Notes under the pieces: generated by a model
The model's input: the letters and a program-made list of their open reading frames with translations, nothing else
Database searches by the model: none
What the model was told of the DNA's origin: nothing
Part shown: positions 17,521 through 27,447 of the stretch, piece after piece
How positions within the stretch are numbered: position 1 is the stretch's first letter
How the letters are laid out: each line of letters begins with the position of its first letter
Translations under genes and position numbers: made by a program
Origin: Myxococcales bacterium
GTDB taxonomy: Bacteria; Myxococcota_A; Polyangia; Polyangiales; Polyangiaceae
Assembly (NCBI GenBank): GCA_016720545.1
Contig: JADKKK010000022.1
Coordinates: 1 to 28,308 of the forward strand
Reading direction: 5' to 3'
Length of the DNA stretch: 28,308 nucleotides

Positions 17521-17560
17521 CTCACGAGCTCACGAGCTCACGAGCTCACGAGCTCACGAG
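17521..17560. repeat. Octanucleotide tandem repeat (CTCACGAG)5
   Basis: Five perfect head-to-tail copies of CTCACGAG fill 17521-17560, between the probable kinase stop and the PEGA gene start. The unit is not a multiple of three. If the kinase is read without frame correction, its stop (17540-17538) falls inside this array, but the preferred kinase stop at 17654 leaves the array intergenic. Confidence 0.85.
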
Positions 17561-17601
17561 CGCGAATCCCAGGTTGCGGGCAGTCAGCGACGCGGTATCT
17601 C

Positions 17602-17623
17602 CCCGCGGGCTGAAGCCCGCGGG
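17602..17623. terminator. GC-rich REP-like hairpin downstream of the kinase gene
   Basis: CCCGCGGGC, tetraloop TGAA and GCCCGCGGG form a perfect 9-bp stem about 30 bases past the preferred kinase stop. It may stop or stabilise the kinase transcript. The core GCGGGCTGAAGCCCGC resembles palindromic units often dispersed in GC-rich bacterial genomes, so it may be a repetitive extragenic element. No T-tract is seen. Confidence 0.55.
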
Positions 17624-17653
17624 TGCGTGCAGAGATGGGACCTGCAGAACCGG

Positions 17654-19259
<1,606 letters not shown>

Positions 19260-19354
19260 TCGGAACAGCCACAATAGGGAGGGTTGGCCGAGGATGCCAG
19301 GTGCGCGATTTCTGGGCGATCGAAGAGGCGCTTTTTTGGCTATAGGTGGCCGCC

Positions 19355-20953
<1,599 letters not shown>

Positions 20954-21020
20954 GGCGGTTAGCGAGCTCGCGAAGTGTCCCAGCTGCCTCCTTCAATCTC
21001 CTACTCTTCTGGCCTCGGTC

Positions 21021-21039
21021 TTACCGCCTGTGGTAATAC
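21021..21039 (+). promoter_or_regulatory. Extended -10 promoter and overlapping operator of the vapBC-type pair
   Basis: TGG-TAATAC (21031-21039) is an extended -10 element seven bases before the ATG at 21046, so transcription would start at or next to the start codon. The inverted repeat TTACC (21021-21025) and GGTAA (21032-21036) overlaps it, a fitting site for autorepression by the AbrB-fold antitoxin. No Shine-Dalgarno sequence precedes the ATG. Confidence 0.5.
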
Positions 21040-21045
21040 TCTCCC

Positions 21046-21285
21046 ATGCGCATCACCACGAAGGGTCAGGTCACGATCCCGCAGGAGATTCGGGAAGAGC
21101 TGGGCCTCCTCCCGAACACTGAGGTCACCTTCGACATCGTCGACGGCGAGGCGCGGCTCCGCAAAGTGACGCGTGGTGGCAAGCTCTCGCGCGGCGACGG
21201 AGTGCTGGCCCATCTCCGCAGCGTGCGCCCCTCGAACAAGCTCTCCACGGACGAGATCATGGCGCTCATGCGCGGCAAGTCGTGA
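21046..21285 (+). CDS. vapB: AbrB/MazE/VapB-type antitoxin
   Basis: This 79-residue protein begins MRITTKGQVTIPQEIREELG and continues LLPNTEVTFDIVDGEARLRK, a clear SpoVT/AbrB swapped-hairpin DNA-binding domain at residues 1-45. The C-terminal part (LSRGDGVLAHLRSVRPSNKL, then STDEIMALMRGKS) is the flexible segment expected to wrap the toxin. Such antitoxins neutralise a partner PIN-domain RNase and repress their own promoter. The gene stops 46 bases before the toxin start. The ATG has no ribosome binding site and sits where transcription is predicted to begin, so the message may be leaderless. Confidence 0.85.
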   Translation: MRITTKGQVTIPQEIREELGLLPNTEVTFDIVDGEARLRKVTRGGKLSRGDGVLAHLRSVRPSNKLSTDEIMALMRGKS

Positions 21286-21331
21286 GACCGCGAGCGAGCG
21301 CCGGAGGCGGATCCGAAGGCGCAGAGCTGCT

Positions 21332-21727
21332 TTGAAGACGCTCGTCGACACGAACGTGCTCCTCGACATCATCACGCGCGATCCGAAGTGGCTCTCGTGG
21401 TCCGAGGTCGCGCTCCGCGAGGCCGCGGAGCGGTCCACACTGGCCATCAACCCGATCGTGTTCGCCGAGGTGAGCATGAAGTTCGACCGTATCGAGGCCG
21501 CGGACGCGGCGCTCGTCGACTTCGTGCGCGAGCCGCTGCCCTACGAAGCCGGGTTTCTCGCTGGGAAGGCCTTCCTCGCCTACAGGCGCCGCGGCGGGGA
21601 GAAGCGCTCGCCCATGCCCGACTTCTACGTGGGCGCCCACGCGGTCATCGGGCGCATGACCCTACTCACCCGCGACGCGGCTCGGTACCGGACCTACTTC
21701 CCAGGGCTCAAGGTCATCGCTCCGTAG
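21332..21727 (+). CDS. vapC: PIN-domain toxin, VapC-type RNase
   Basis: The protein starts LKTLVDTNVLLDIITRDPKW. Conserved acidic residues of the PIN fold are visible: Asp in VDTNVLLD, Glu in PIVFAEVSMKF, Asp in SPMPDFYVGAHAVI and Asp in TLLTRDAARYRTYFPGLKV. VapC proteins are Mg-dependent RNases that cleave tRNA or rRNA when free of antitoxin. The most natural start is TTG 21332, because upstream sequence in this frame reads as Arg-rich noise; no strong Shine-Dalgarno is seen. The 131-residue length is typical. It probably shares the vapB transcript. All four acidic positions are present, so it should be active. Confidence 0.87.
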   Translation: MKTLVDTNVLLDIITRDPKWLSWSEVALREAAERSTLAINPIVFAEVSMKFDRIEAADAALVDFVREPLPYEAGFLAGKAFLAYRRRGGEKRSPMPDFYVGAHAVIGRMTLLTRDAARYRTYFPGLKVIAP

Positions 21728-21780
21728 CATTGGTTCGGTATCCATCGCGCGAGATCCCGAGGTCCGTCGCACGTGAAGTG

Positions 21781-21870
21781 CCGCCGCCTCGCGGGTCGCT
21801 CACGACCGCGAGCCGGGAGCCTCCCGACGCCCGATTTCGACCCCCGCGCACCCGAGAGGCCCATCGGCGA
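21781..21870 (+). repeat. Imperfect ~90-bp direct repeat, copy A (left of the Cys-rich lipoprotein gene)
   Basis: This intergenic stretch aligns with 23417-23508. Shared blocks in order are CCGCCGCC, CGCGGGT, CTCACGACCGC, AGCCGGG, GACGCCCGA, TCGACC and ACCCGAGAG. By eye, about 80% of positions agree with a few short gaps. The stretch lies between vapC and the lipoprotein gene; 21728-21925 otherwise shows no coding character. Confidence 0.6.
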
Positions 21871-21925
21871 CGCTCATCGCGACTGCTAGGTCGCGGGAGC
21901 TCGAGGCGGCTGCTACCTTCCTGGC

Positions 21926-23386
21926 ATGCGCTCACGACGCTGGGTGTGGGCCCTGGGGGGGTGTCTGGGGGTGTGTCTGGGGGTGTGTCTCGGGGCCGCG
22001 TGCGCGGCGCCGGACGCACCGGGGCCAGCAGCAGAAGGCGGCAGTGACGCGGCCGCGCCCGACGGCCGCTACGTGCCAACGCCGACCGCGTGTTTCGGCG
22101 CCTCCCCCAGGTTCAAGACGTGCGGAGGGCTCTGCGGGAACGCGCGTCGTGACGACTGCGTCGTGACGTTTGGGGCCGGGGACCAACAGAGGCAAAGCCT
22201 CCGCGTCACCGAGCCGTGTGACGCCGCCGACCTCGGCGAAGCGACCTGCGCCTCACTCAAGTACGGCGGCGGGACCCTTCGCTGCCACACGACGTGCGAC
22301 TACGACACCGGGGACTGCGATGCCTGCGCGAGGGGCGGCTCCATCGTCGCGTGTGGGCGCGTCGCGGCCGACACCGTCGCGCCGGAAGCCCTCTCCCTCG
22401 CGGCCACCGACGACGCCGTGGCGCTCGCGTGGGTCGCCGAGACGGCGCCCGGCGGCGGCGCGACGGTGCATGTCGCGCTCTACGCGCGCGACTTCGCGCG
22501 TATCGCGCACACGACCTTCGCGACGGAGTGCTTCGCCCCGCTGTACGAGCGGCGAGTGGCGATTGCTGCAGTGCCCACCGGCTGGATCCTCGCCGTTCAG
22601 GGAGGCGCCGGGGTCACCGTGCGCGCGCTCGATGCCCAAGGGGGCGCTCGCGGGGCCGCCCGCGTGGTCCCGGGTGCGAATCAGCCCGCGCTGACCGCGC
22701 GTCCGGGCGCGGGTCCGCTGTTCGTGTGGGAGGACGAGGGGGTCCACGCCGCGTTGTTGAACGAAGACGGCACCGAGGCCACGGCCCCCGTGGTGGCCTT
22801 CCGCGCGGCGCTGGACGGTGGCGGTGGCGTGTTCGTGGGCGACGGGTTCCTGCTCGCCCAGCGCGACGGGGCGGGCGAGGGGGTGGCCGTCGCACGCATC
22901 GACCTCGCGGGGCGCCTCGTGAGCGTGACCCACCCGGTCGGGAGCACGAGCGAGTACGCACAGATCGCGTGGACGGGGAGCGAGGCGCGCCTCGTGTACA
23001 GTGACTTCGGGAACCCGACGAACAAGTTCTGGGTGCCGCTGGATCGAGACGGCGCGGCGATCGGCGCGAGGGTGCCGCTCGCGAAGACCTACTTCGGGAC
23101 TTGCCCGGTGTACGCGGACGGCGCCGACACCGTGGTGCTGCTCGCGGGCTATTCGGTGAGTGGCGAAGCGACAGGGCTCGACGCGATGCGGATCGGTCCC
23201 GCGGGCGCGACGGTCACCGAGCCGTTTCACGTATCGCAGAGCCCCACGCAGCAGAGCTCCCAGCAGATGGTGAGGCAGGGCACCGACGCGGTGGTTGCCT
23301 GGATCGAGGGCTCGGGTCAATGGAGCCCCTGGTTCTCACCGTACGGCGATCCGGGGCGCATCCAGCTGGCTCGGATCCGACCGTGA
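21926..23386 (+). CDS. Cys-rich putative lipoprotein, myxobacterial type, function unknown
   Basis: ATG 21926 opens a signal peptide MRSRRWVWALGGCLGVCLGV with a candidate lipidation Cys near residue 26. A Cys-rich module follows at about 57-145: FKTCGGLCGNARRDDC, then EPCDAADLGEATCASLKYGG, TLRCHTTCDYDTGDCDAC. This matches a CD-x(n)-LG-x-x-TC-x-SL-x(3)-GGTL-x-C-x(3)-C-x-x-D pattern I associate with exported myxobacterial proteins. The rest (about 150-485) is beta-rich with repeating units such as DAVALAWVAE, GWILAVQG, GPLFVWEDEG and DAVVAWIEGSGQWSPW, suggesting a beta-propeller-like fold. The frame is intact at 486 residues. A 12-bp tandem repeat encodes part of the signal peptide. A surface-exposed role is inferred; no enzyme motif is seen. 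Confidence 0.72.
   Translation: MRSRRWVWALGGCLGVCLGVCLGAACAAPDAPGPAAEGGSDAAAPDGRYVPTPTACFGASPRFKTCGGLCGNARRDDCVVTFGAGDQQRQSLRVTEPCDAADLGEATCASLKYGGGTLRCHTTCDYDTGDCDACARGGSIVACGRVAADTVAPEALSLAATDDAVALAWVAETAPGGGATVHVALYARDFARIAHTTFATECFAPLYERRVAIAAVPTGWILAVQGGAGVTVRALDAQGGARGAARVVPGANQPALTARPGAGPLFVWEDEGVHAALLNEDGTEATAPVVAFRAALDGGGGVFVGDGFLLAQRDGAGEGVAVARIDLAGRLVSVTHPVGSTSEYAQIAWTGSEARLVYSDFGNPTNKFWVPLDRDGAAIGARVPLAKTYFGTCPVYADGADTVVLLAGYSVSGEATGLDAMRIGPAGATVTEPFHVSQSPTQQSSQQMVRQGTDAVVAWIEGSGQWSPWFSPYGDPGRIQLARIRP
21961..21995 (+). repeat. 12-bp tandem repeat inside a signal-peptide coding region
   Basis: GTGTCTGGGGGT occurs twice in tandem (21961-21972 and 21973-21984), followed by a diverged third copy beginning GTGTCTCGGGG. 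In frame it encodes repeated Cys-Leu-Gly-Val in the hydrophobic core of the signal peptide, so copy-number change would lengthen or shorten the core by four residues without shifting frame. Confidence 0.75.
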
Positions 23387-23416
23387 GACGGGCTTGCACG
23401 ACGCGCCTTTACGGAG

Positions 23417-23508
23417 CCGCCGCCCCGCGGGTCCCTCACGACCGCAAGCCGGGGGCCTGGCGACGCCCGAGCTCGACCGCCGCGCCGACCCGAGAGCCCT
23501 CGCCGACC
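23417..23508 (+). repeat. Imperfect ~90-bp direct repeat, copy B (right of the Cys-rich lipoprotein gene)
   Basis: This is the second copy of the repeat at 21781-21870, in the same orientation, between convergent genes. The rest of 23387-23631 has no convincing coding character. At about 23523-23547 an 11-bp unit AGGCCTCCGGG occurs twice in tandem. Confidence 0.6.
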
Positions 23509-23631
23509 GTCGTTTCCCTGCGGGGAGGCCTCCGGGAGGCCTCCGGGAGCCCACTCTCGCCCAACCGCTGCGCCCCGACGACGCTCCGGCGGCGATTCTG
23601 GACGCGAGTGCGTGAACAAGTGGGCGCGAGA

Positions 23632-24240
23632 CTACGGGGCCTTGGGGCGGCCCTTGCCCTTGAGGAAGCCACGAACGTCGGCGTCGATCTTTTCCGCCAT
23701 GGTGGCGGCCGTCGCGTTCGGCGGGAACGAGACGTACCAGGAGTCCCGATGTGCGGTGGTGACGACTTCGAGATTGCTATGAACACCGTGAAGGTCGTCG
23801 CGGGTGATGAACATCACCCACACGTGGTCGAGGCGAGCCCTGGTCACGACGGGCCGCTGCTTCGCCTTCTTCGTGCCGTCCTTCTTGAGGACATCGACCC
23901 AATCGACCCGATCCACCCACAGTCCGAGTGGAACGTTCACAACGCTCGCCTTCCCATACGGGTTGGGCTTGGTCATCCCGGTGGCCTCTTCGGACTGGAT
24001 GAGCACCGCCACGAGAAGCGGCGGAACCTTCACGCTGGTCGGAGGCGTTCCGGTCTTCGTTCCCCCTTCGGCCGTACGCTCGGCAACGAGGATTCCGTCG
24101 GTGTCCATGGGCGACATCCAGCCGTAGGTCTTCCCCTTCTTCCAATACGGCGTGTAGAGCCGAACCGTTCGTAGCTTCAGGCAGTTGAGGTTCTTGGCAG
24201 CAGTCTCGGCAGCAGCTTTGACGTTGGACTTGAAGGTCAT
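23632..24240 (-). CDS. Uncharacterised protein, about 202 aa
   Basis: I do not recognise a family. The preferred start, ATG 24240, is preceded by GGAAGGGACCA and gives MTFKSNVKAAAETAAKNLNC. The same frame stays open upstream, and an ATG at 24363 (MPIDGLARRWGAEEKDIEQE) would add 41 plausible residues. Visible segments include LRTVRLYTPYWKKGKTYGWM, PPLLVAVLIQSEEATGMTKP, SVVNVPLGLWVDRVDWVDVL, ARLDHVWVMFITRDDLHGVH, RDSWYVSFPPNATAATMAEK and a basic end RGFLKGKGRPKAP. The protein is rich in Trp, Tyr and Lys, has no signal peptide or membrane helix, and its DNA is less GC-rich than its neighbours by eye, suggesting horizontal acquisition. It shares strand and composition with the TcmP-like gene on the far side of the transposition module. 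Confidence 0.6.
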   Translation of the reverse strand: MTFKSNVKAAAETAAKNLNCLKLRTVRLYTPYWKKGKTYGWMSPMDTDGILVAERTAEGGTKTGTPPTSVKVPPLLVAVLIQSEEATGMTKPNPYGKASVVNVPLGLWVDRVDWVDVLKKDGTKKAKQRPVVTRARLDHVWVMFITRDDLHGVHSNLEVVTTAHRDSWYVSFPPNATAATMAEKIDADVRGFLKGKGRPKAP

Positions 24241-24454
24241 TGGTCCCTTCCGCCAAGCTGTTGGCGCACCGGGTAGCTGATCGCCTGCCGGCGTAGGGCG
24301 CACCTCCTGCTCGATGTCCTTCTCCTCCGCGCCCCAGCGCCGCGCGAGCCCATCGATGGGCATGGAGGCCAGGCGCGCCGCCAAGCCGAGCGTGATGGTC
24401 AACACGGCGATCGACCGGTAGGAAGGCGGGGAGGGAGAGCACACAGAGAAAGAA
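24241..24454. other. Gap between the unknown gene and the transposition module
   Basis: Apart from the possible N-terminal extension of the minus-strand gene (to 24363), I see no gene here. The segment contains GCGTGATGGTCA at 24390-24401, an exact inverted match to 27445-27456, which is a weak candidate for an element end. Confidence 0.35.
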
Positions 24455-24492
24455 GACGGAGAAGGGTCTCTTGGCCGGGCCCCCTCTCCGTC
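24455..24492 (-). terminator. Intrinsic terminator on the minus strand
   Basis: Read on the minus strand, GACGGAGA (24492-24485) pairs perfectly with TCTCCGTC (24462-24455), with additional GGG/CCC pairing inside, and the hairpin is followed by TTCTTTCTCT. Stem plus T-rich tail fit a Rho-independent terminator. No minus-strand gene ends just before it in this window, so it may belong to a gene disrupted or displaced by the transposition module. Confidence 0.6.
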
Positions 24493-24574
24493 GTGCTTCG
24501 CCGGCATCGAAAAGCAACGAAGCCCAGATAGATTCGTCGCGAGCGGCCTCGGGATCAAGTCCTGGATCGCCGGG

Positions 24575-25117
24575 ATGCCCACGTGCGCGCAGGCGCGGCC
24601 AGGCTCGTGCCCGTGTTGCGGCGCCCCCTCGAGTCCGCTCGGAGAGCGGCTGATCATCGTCGGGCACGGGCTCGTCGAGCGGCAGATCCAGGGCCCCGCG
24701 GCGGCGGACGGCGTCCCCGAGCAAGGCGTGGTGACGCTCCGGCGCTACCGTTGCCGCAGGTGCGACGCCGTACTCATCGTCGGCCCGCGGGGCCTCGTGG
24801 TTCGGCGCTGGTACGGCGCGGGCGCGATCTCCGTCGCGCTCGCCGTCTTCGCGGGCGGCGGGACCACGGCCGACGCGCGTGCCCGGACGAGCCCTCGACG
24901 CACCGTGGGAGGCTCCGCCGTCGACCGCTGGATCACCCTGGTGCGCTGGCTCGACGCGGTCCGCGAGATGCGCCTCTTCGCCGTGGCCGGCCTCGACGGG
25001 CTCGGGCGGCGAGACGTCGCCCGCTACGTCCTTCTCGCGCTCGCGGCCCGCGGAGGTCACACCCCCGGTGCCGATCTCGCCTCGTCTGCCTTCGCTGGAG
25101 CATGTGCGGCGGCGTGA
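24575..25117 (+). CDS. Zinc-ribbon protein of the transposition module (DUF6431-like)
   Basis: This is a 180-residue protein with two CxxC knuckles, SCPCCG (Cys12, Cys15) and RYRCRRCDAV (Cys60, Cys63), forming a zinc ribbon. Between them lies LGERLIIVGHGLVERQIQGP, and after them LIVGPRGLVVRRWYGAGAIS, a pattern I recall from DUF6431-type proteins encoded next to DDE transposases in myxobacteria; that assignment is from memory. The C-terminal half is helical (VDRWITLVRWLDAVREMRLF, then VARYVLLALAARGG). It lies upstream of the DDE transposase on the same strand, with a 166-base gap. A DNA-end or target-binding accessory role in transposition is inferred. ATG 24575 has no strong Shine-Dalgarno, so the start is uncertain. 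Confidence 0.65.
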   Translation: MPTCAQARPGSCPCCGAPSSPLGERLIIVGHGLVERQIQGPAAADGVPEQGVVTLRRYRCRRCDAVLIVGPRGLVVRRWYGAGAISVALAVFAGGGTTADARARTSPRRTVGGSAVDRWITLVRWLDAVREMRLFAVAGLDGLGRRDVARYVLLALAARGGHTPGADLASSAFAGACAAA

Positions 25118-25143
25118 TCCGAGACCGCGTAGTCGCCTTACGC

Positions 25144-25162
25144 CGGCGCACTCGGTGCGCCG
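25144..25162. terminator. Short perfect hairpin between zinc-ribbon and transposase genes
   Basis: CGGCGCAC and GTGCGCCG are exact complements around a TCG loop. The hairpin sits in the 166-base gap between the two genes. It could attenuate read-through into the transposase gene or simply stabilise RNA; there is no T-tract. Confidence 0.4.
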
Positions 25163-25283
25163 ACGTCGACGAACACCACGACGGCGCGCGAGGTCCCTGA
25201 AGATCCACTGAGGAGGATCGGCGGAAAGGCCGTCCGGACCTGTCACGAAGTCCTCGCGGGCATTGAGCCCACCAAGGAGACCC

Positions 25284-26645
25284 ATGGACAACCTGACACC
25301 GAAGAATCACGGCGAGGAAGTGGCCGTCTTTCGCCACGCCCTCATCGGCGAGCTCGCGAGCGCGGAGCTCGATCATGGCGCACGCGCAGAGGCGCTACGC
25401 CGCCTGAGCGCGCAGCGCGTACGCCCGCCCGACAGTGACACCACCCGCACCTACTCCGTGCCCACCCTCGAGCGCTGGCTCTACGCCTTCAAACGGGGCG
25501 GGCTGAAGGCCCTCATCCCGCACGCTCGCGGCGATCGCGGTCGAGGGCGCGCGCTGAATCCTGCGCTGCGTGAGCTGCTCTGCGACATCCGTCGAGAGCA
25601 CCCGAGCGTGAGCGTCACGCTCATCCTGCGCACGCTCGGCGCGGACGGCCGCGTGGGCCCCGAAGTGACCGAGTGCACGGTGCGGCGCATGTTTGCCGAA
25701 AAGGGCCTCGTGCGTACGGCCTCGGCCGACGGCGACGGCACGAAGACCCGACTCCGGTGGCATGCTGCCCGGCCCGGCGCGCTCTTGCACGGAGACGTGT
25801 GCCACGGCCCCACGCTCACCCTCGACGGACGCAAGACGCCAGTGCGCGTGCACGCGCTCATGGACGACGCCTCACGCTACGTCGTCGCGCTGCGGGTGGC
25901 TCCCGACGAGCGCGAGAAGACGATGCTCTCGCTCTTCACGCAGTCGCTCATGGAGCACGGCAAATTCGACGCGCTCTATCTCGACAACGGCGCGACCTAC
26001 CGCGGCGACATCCTTCGGCTCGCGTGCGCGCGACTCGGCATTACGCTCCTCCACGCCAAACCCTACGACGCCCCCGCGCGCGGCAAAATGGAGCGCTTCT
26101 GGCGTCGCATGCGGGAGCAGGCGCTCGACCACATCGGTCAGGTCGCCTCGCTCGCCGACGTCGAGGCGAAGCTCCGCACTTGGCTCGCGCGCTACTACCA
26201 GTCCACGCCGCACGCAGGCATCCTCGGCCGCGCGCCGGCCACCGTCTTCGCGGAGGGCGAGAAGGTCCGCGTCTCCGAGGACGAGCTCCGCCAGGCGCTC
26301 ACCATGCGCGTGCGCCGCCGTGTCCGCCGCGACACAACCGTCAGCGTTGGCGGTGTGCTCTACGAGGTCCCGCTCGGCTATCTCGCGGGGCAGATCGTCA
26401 CGATCGCGAAGAGCCACTTCGACGACAGCGTCCCCGTCATCGAGCTCGACGACAAGCGCATCCCGCTCCTCGTCGTCGACCCTTTGCTCAACGGAAGTCG
26501 GCAGCGTCCACCTCGCCGAGAGCCGCCCGCCAGAGCTGGTCGGCCCGTCGACTTCGACACGAGCAAGACCCTCGCGGCGGACATCACGAGCAAGACCCTC
26601 GCGGCGGACGAAGACCAGGAGGACGACGATGACGCGATCTTCTGA
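25284..26645 (+). CDS. DDE-type transposase/integrase with rve core and TniA/MuA-like C-terminal region
   Basis: ATG 25284 is preceded by AAGGAG at 25274-25279. The N-terminal part is an HTH-type DNA-binding region (TYSVPTLERWLYAFKRGGLK, then a second HTH around LNPALRELLCDIRREHPSVS). The integrase core follows: Asp171 in LLHGDVCHGP, Asp234 in ALYLDNGATYRG and Glu270 in RGKMERFWRRM. Asp234 to Glu270 leaves exactly 35 residues, the D,D(35)E spacing. A beta-barrel-like segment (TTVSVGGVLYEVPLGYLAGQ) and a tail with a nine-residue duplication and acidic end (DQEDDDDAIF) finish the 453-residue protein. The reading frame is intact, so it may be active. The stop overlaps the ATPase start by 17 bases, so the two are translationally coupled. 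Confidence 0.88.
   Translation: MDNLTPKNHGEEVAVFRHALIGELASAELDHGARAEALRRLSAQRVRPPDSDTTRTYSVPTLERWLYAFKRGGLKALIPHARGDRGRGRALNPALRELLCDIRREHPSVSVTLILRTLGADGRVGPEVTECTVRRMFAEKGLVRTASADGDGTKTRLRWHAARPGALLHGDVCHGPTLTLDGRKTPVRVHALMDDASRYVVALRVAPDEREKTMLSLFTQSLMEHGKFDALYLDNGATYRGDILRLACARLGITLLHAKPYDAPARGKMERFWRRMREQALDHIGQVASLADVEAKLRTWLARYYQSTPHAGILGRAPATVFAEGEKVRVSEDELRQALTMRVRRRVRRDTTVSVGGVLYEVPLGYLAGQIVTIAKSHFDDSVPVIELDDKRIPLLVVDPLLNGSRQRPPRREPPARAGRPVDFDTSKTLAADITSKTLAADEDQEDDDDAIF
26559..26609 (+). repeat. Tandem duplication in the transposase tail
   Basis: A 24-bp unit encoding TSKTLAAD (start ACGAGCAAGACC) occurs at 26559-26582 and again, identical, at 26586-26609, a period of 27 bases. 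It is in frame and adds nine residues to the linker before the acidic C-terminus, suggesting a recent duplication. Confidence 0.8.
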
Positions 26646-27447
26646 CTTCGCTGCCCACTTCGGCCTCCGGGCCCCGCCCTTCTCGAAGGAGGTGGACGAC
26701 CACGAGCTGTGGCTCCCGGAGACCAAGGCCACGCTCGTCAGCGAAATCGAGGCTGCCCTCGAGGCACGCGAGAGCGTGCTGCTCATGGGCGAGCCCGGCG
26801 TCGGAAAGACGTGCGTGCTACGGGCGCTGCGCAACCGGCTACCGCAGGCGGGCTTCCGGCTGACCTATTGCCCTAACGCGACGCTCGGCCGCCGCGACTT
26901 CTACCGCTACCTCTGCCACGCCCTCGGCCTCCAGCCCTCGTCGACCGCCGCGAACCTCTTCTTGGCAGTCGAGACCCACGTGCAGAGCCTGCGCCGCGAG
27001 AGGCTCCATCCGGTCTTCCTCCTCGACGAGGCGCACCTCCTTCATCCCGACATGCTGGCCCATCTGCACATCCTGATGAACTACGAATGGGACGCGAAGG
27101 CGCTGCTTTCGCTGGTCCTCGTCGGCCTCCCGGAGCTCGAGTCGAGCCTGGGTCGGCGCGCCCATCGATCGCTCCTCACGCGCATCCACTCCCGCTTTCT
27201 CGTCCCGCCAGCCACGGTCGAGGACACGGCGGAGTACGTGCGCTACCGGCTCGCCGCGATCGGCTGCGACCGCGCCCTCTTCCCGGACGACGCGCTCGCC
27301 GCGCTCCACGACGCCTCCGAAGGCGCCCTCCGCGAAATCGACCGCCTCGGCACCGCGGCCCTCCGCGACGCCGCGAGGCGAAAGAAGAAGCTCGTCGACA
27401 GGGAGACCGTCTCCCGCGTCGCCGAGCCCATCACTCGCTTCGACTGA
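26629..27447 (+). CDS. ExeA/TniB-like AAA+ ATPase, transposase partner
   Basis: ATG 26629 follows AGGAGG at 26617-26622 and overlaps the transposase end by 17 bases. The 272-residue protein begins DFAAHFGLRAPPFSKEVD, the usual opening of ExeA-like ATPases. The Walker A motif GEPGVGKT is at 54-61, Walker B VFLLDEAHLL at about 129-138, and a sensor-like strand LSLVLVGLPELESSL is near 161-175. An Arg in LLTRIHSRF is a candidate arginine finger. The C-terminal lid helices include GALREIDRLGTAALRDAARR. In related systems (TniB, TnsC, MuB, IstB) such ATPases choose target DNA and activate the transposase, so the same role is inferred. The frame is intact and all nucleotide-binding residues are present. 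Confidence 0.87.
   Translation: MTRSSDFAAHFGLRAPPFSKEVDDHELWLPETKATLVSEIEAALEARESVLLMGEPGVGKTCVLRALRNRLPQAGFRLTYCPNATLGRRDFYRYLCHALGLQPSSTAANLFLAVETHVQSLRRERLHPVFLLDEAHLLHPDMLAHLHILMNYEWDAKALLSLVLVGLPELESSLGRRAHRSLLTRIHSRFLVPPATVEDTAEYVRYRLAAIGCDRALFPDDALAALHDASEGALREIDRLGTAALRDAARRKKKLVDRETVSRVAEPITRFD

Larger units (their letters stand above)
24575..27447 (+). mobile_element. Three-gene transposition module: zinc-ribbon protein, DDE transposase, AAA+ ATPase
   Basis: Three co-directional genes encode a zinc-ribbon protein, a D,D(35)E transposase with a TniA/MuA-like C-terminal region, and an ExeA/TniB-like ATPase whose start overlaps the transposase end. The pairing of an integrase-core transposase with an AAA+ ATPase is the logic of Mu, Tn7, Tn5053 and IS21-type systems. 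The coordinates cover the genes only; the true ends are not established. The best candidate ends are a 12-bp inverted pair at 24390-24401 and 27445-27456, without a target duplication. Confidence 0.72.

Noticed and set aside
19260..19354. A sigma-54-type promoter (TGGCAT...) before the kinase
   Set aside because: The spacing between the GG and GC pairs does not fit the -24/-12 rule.
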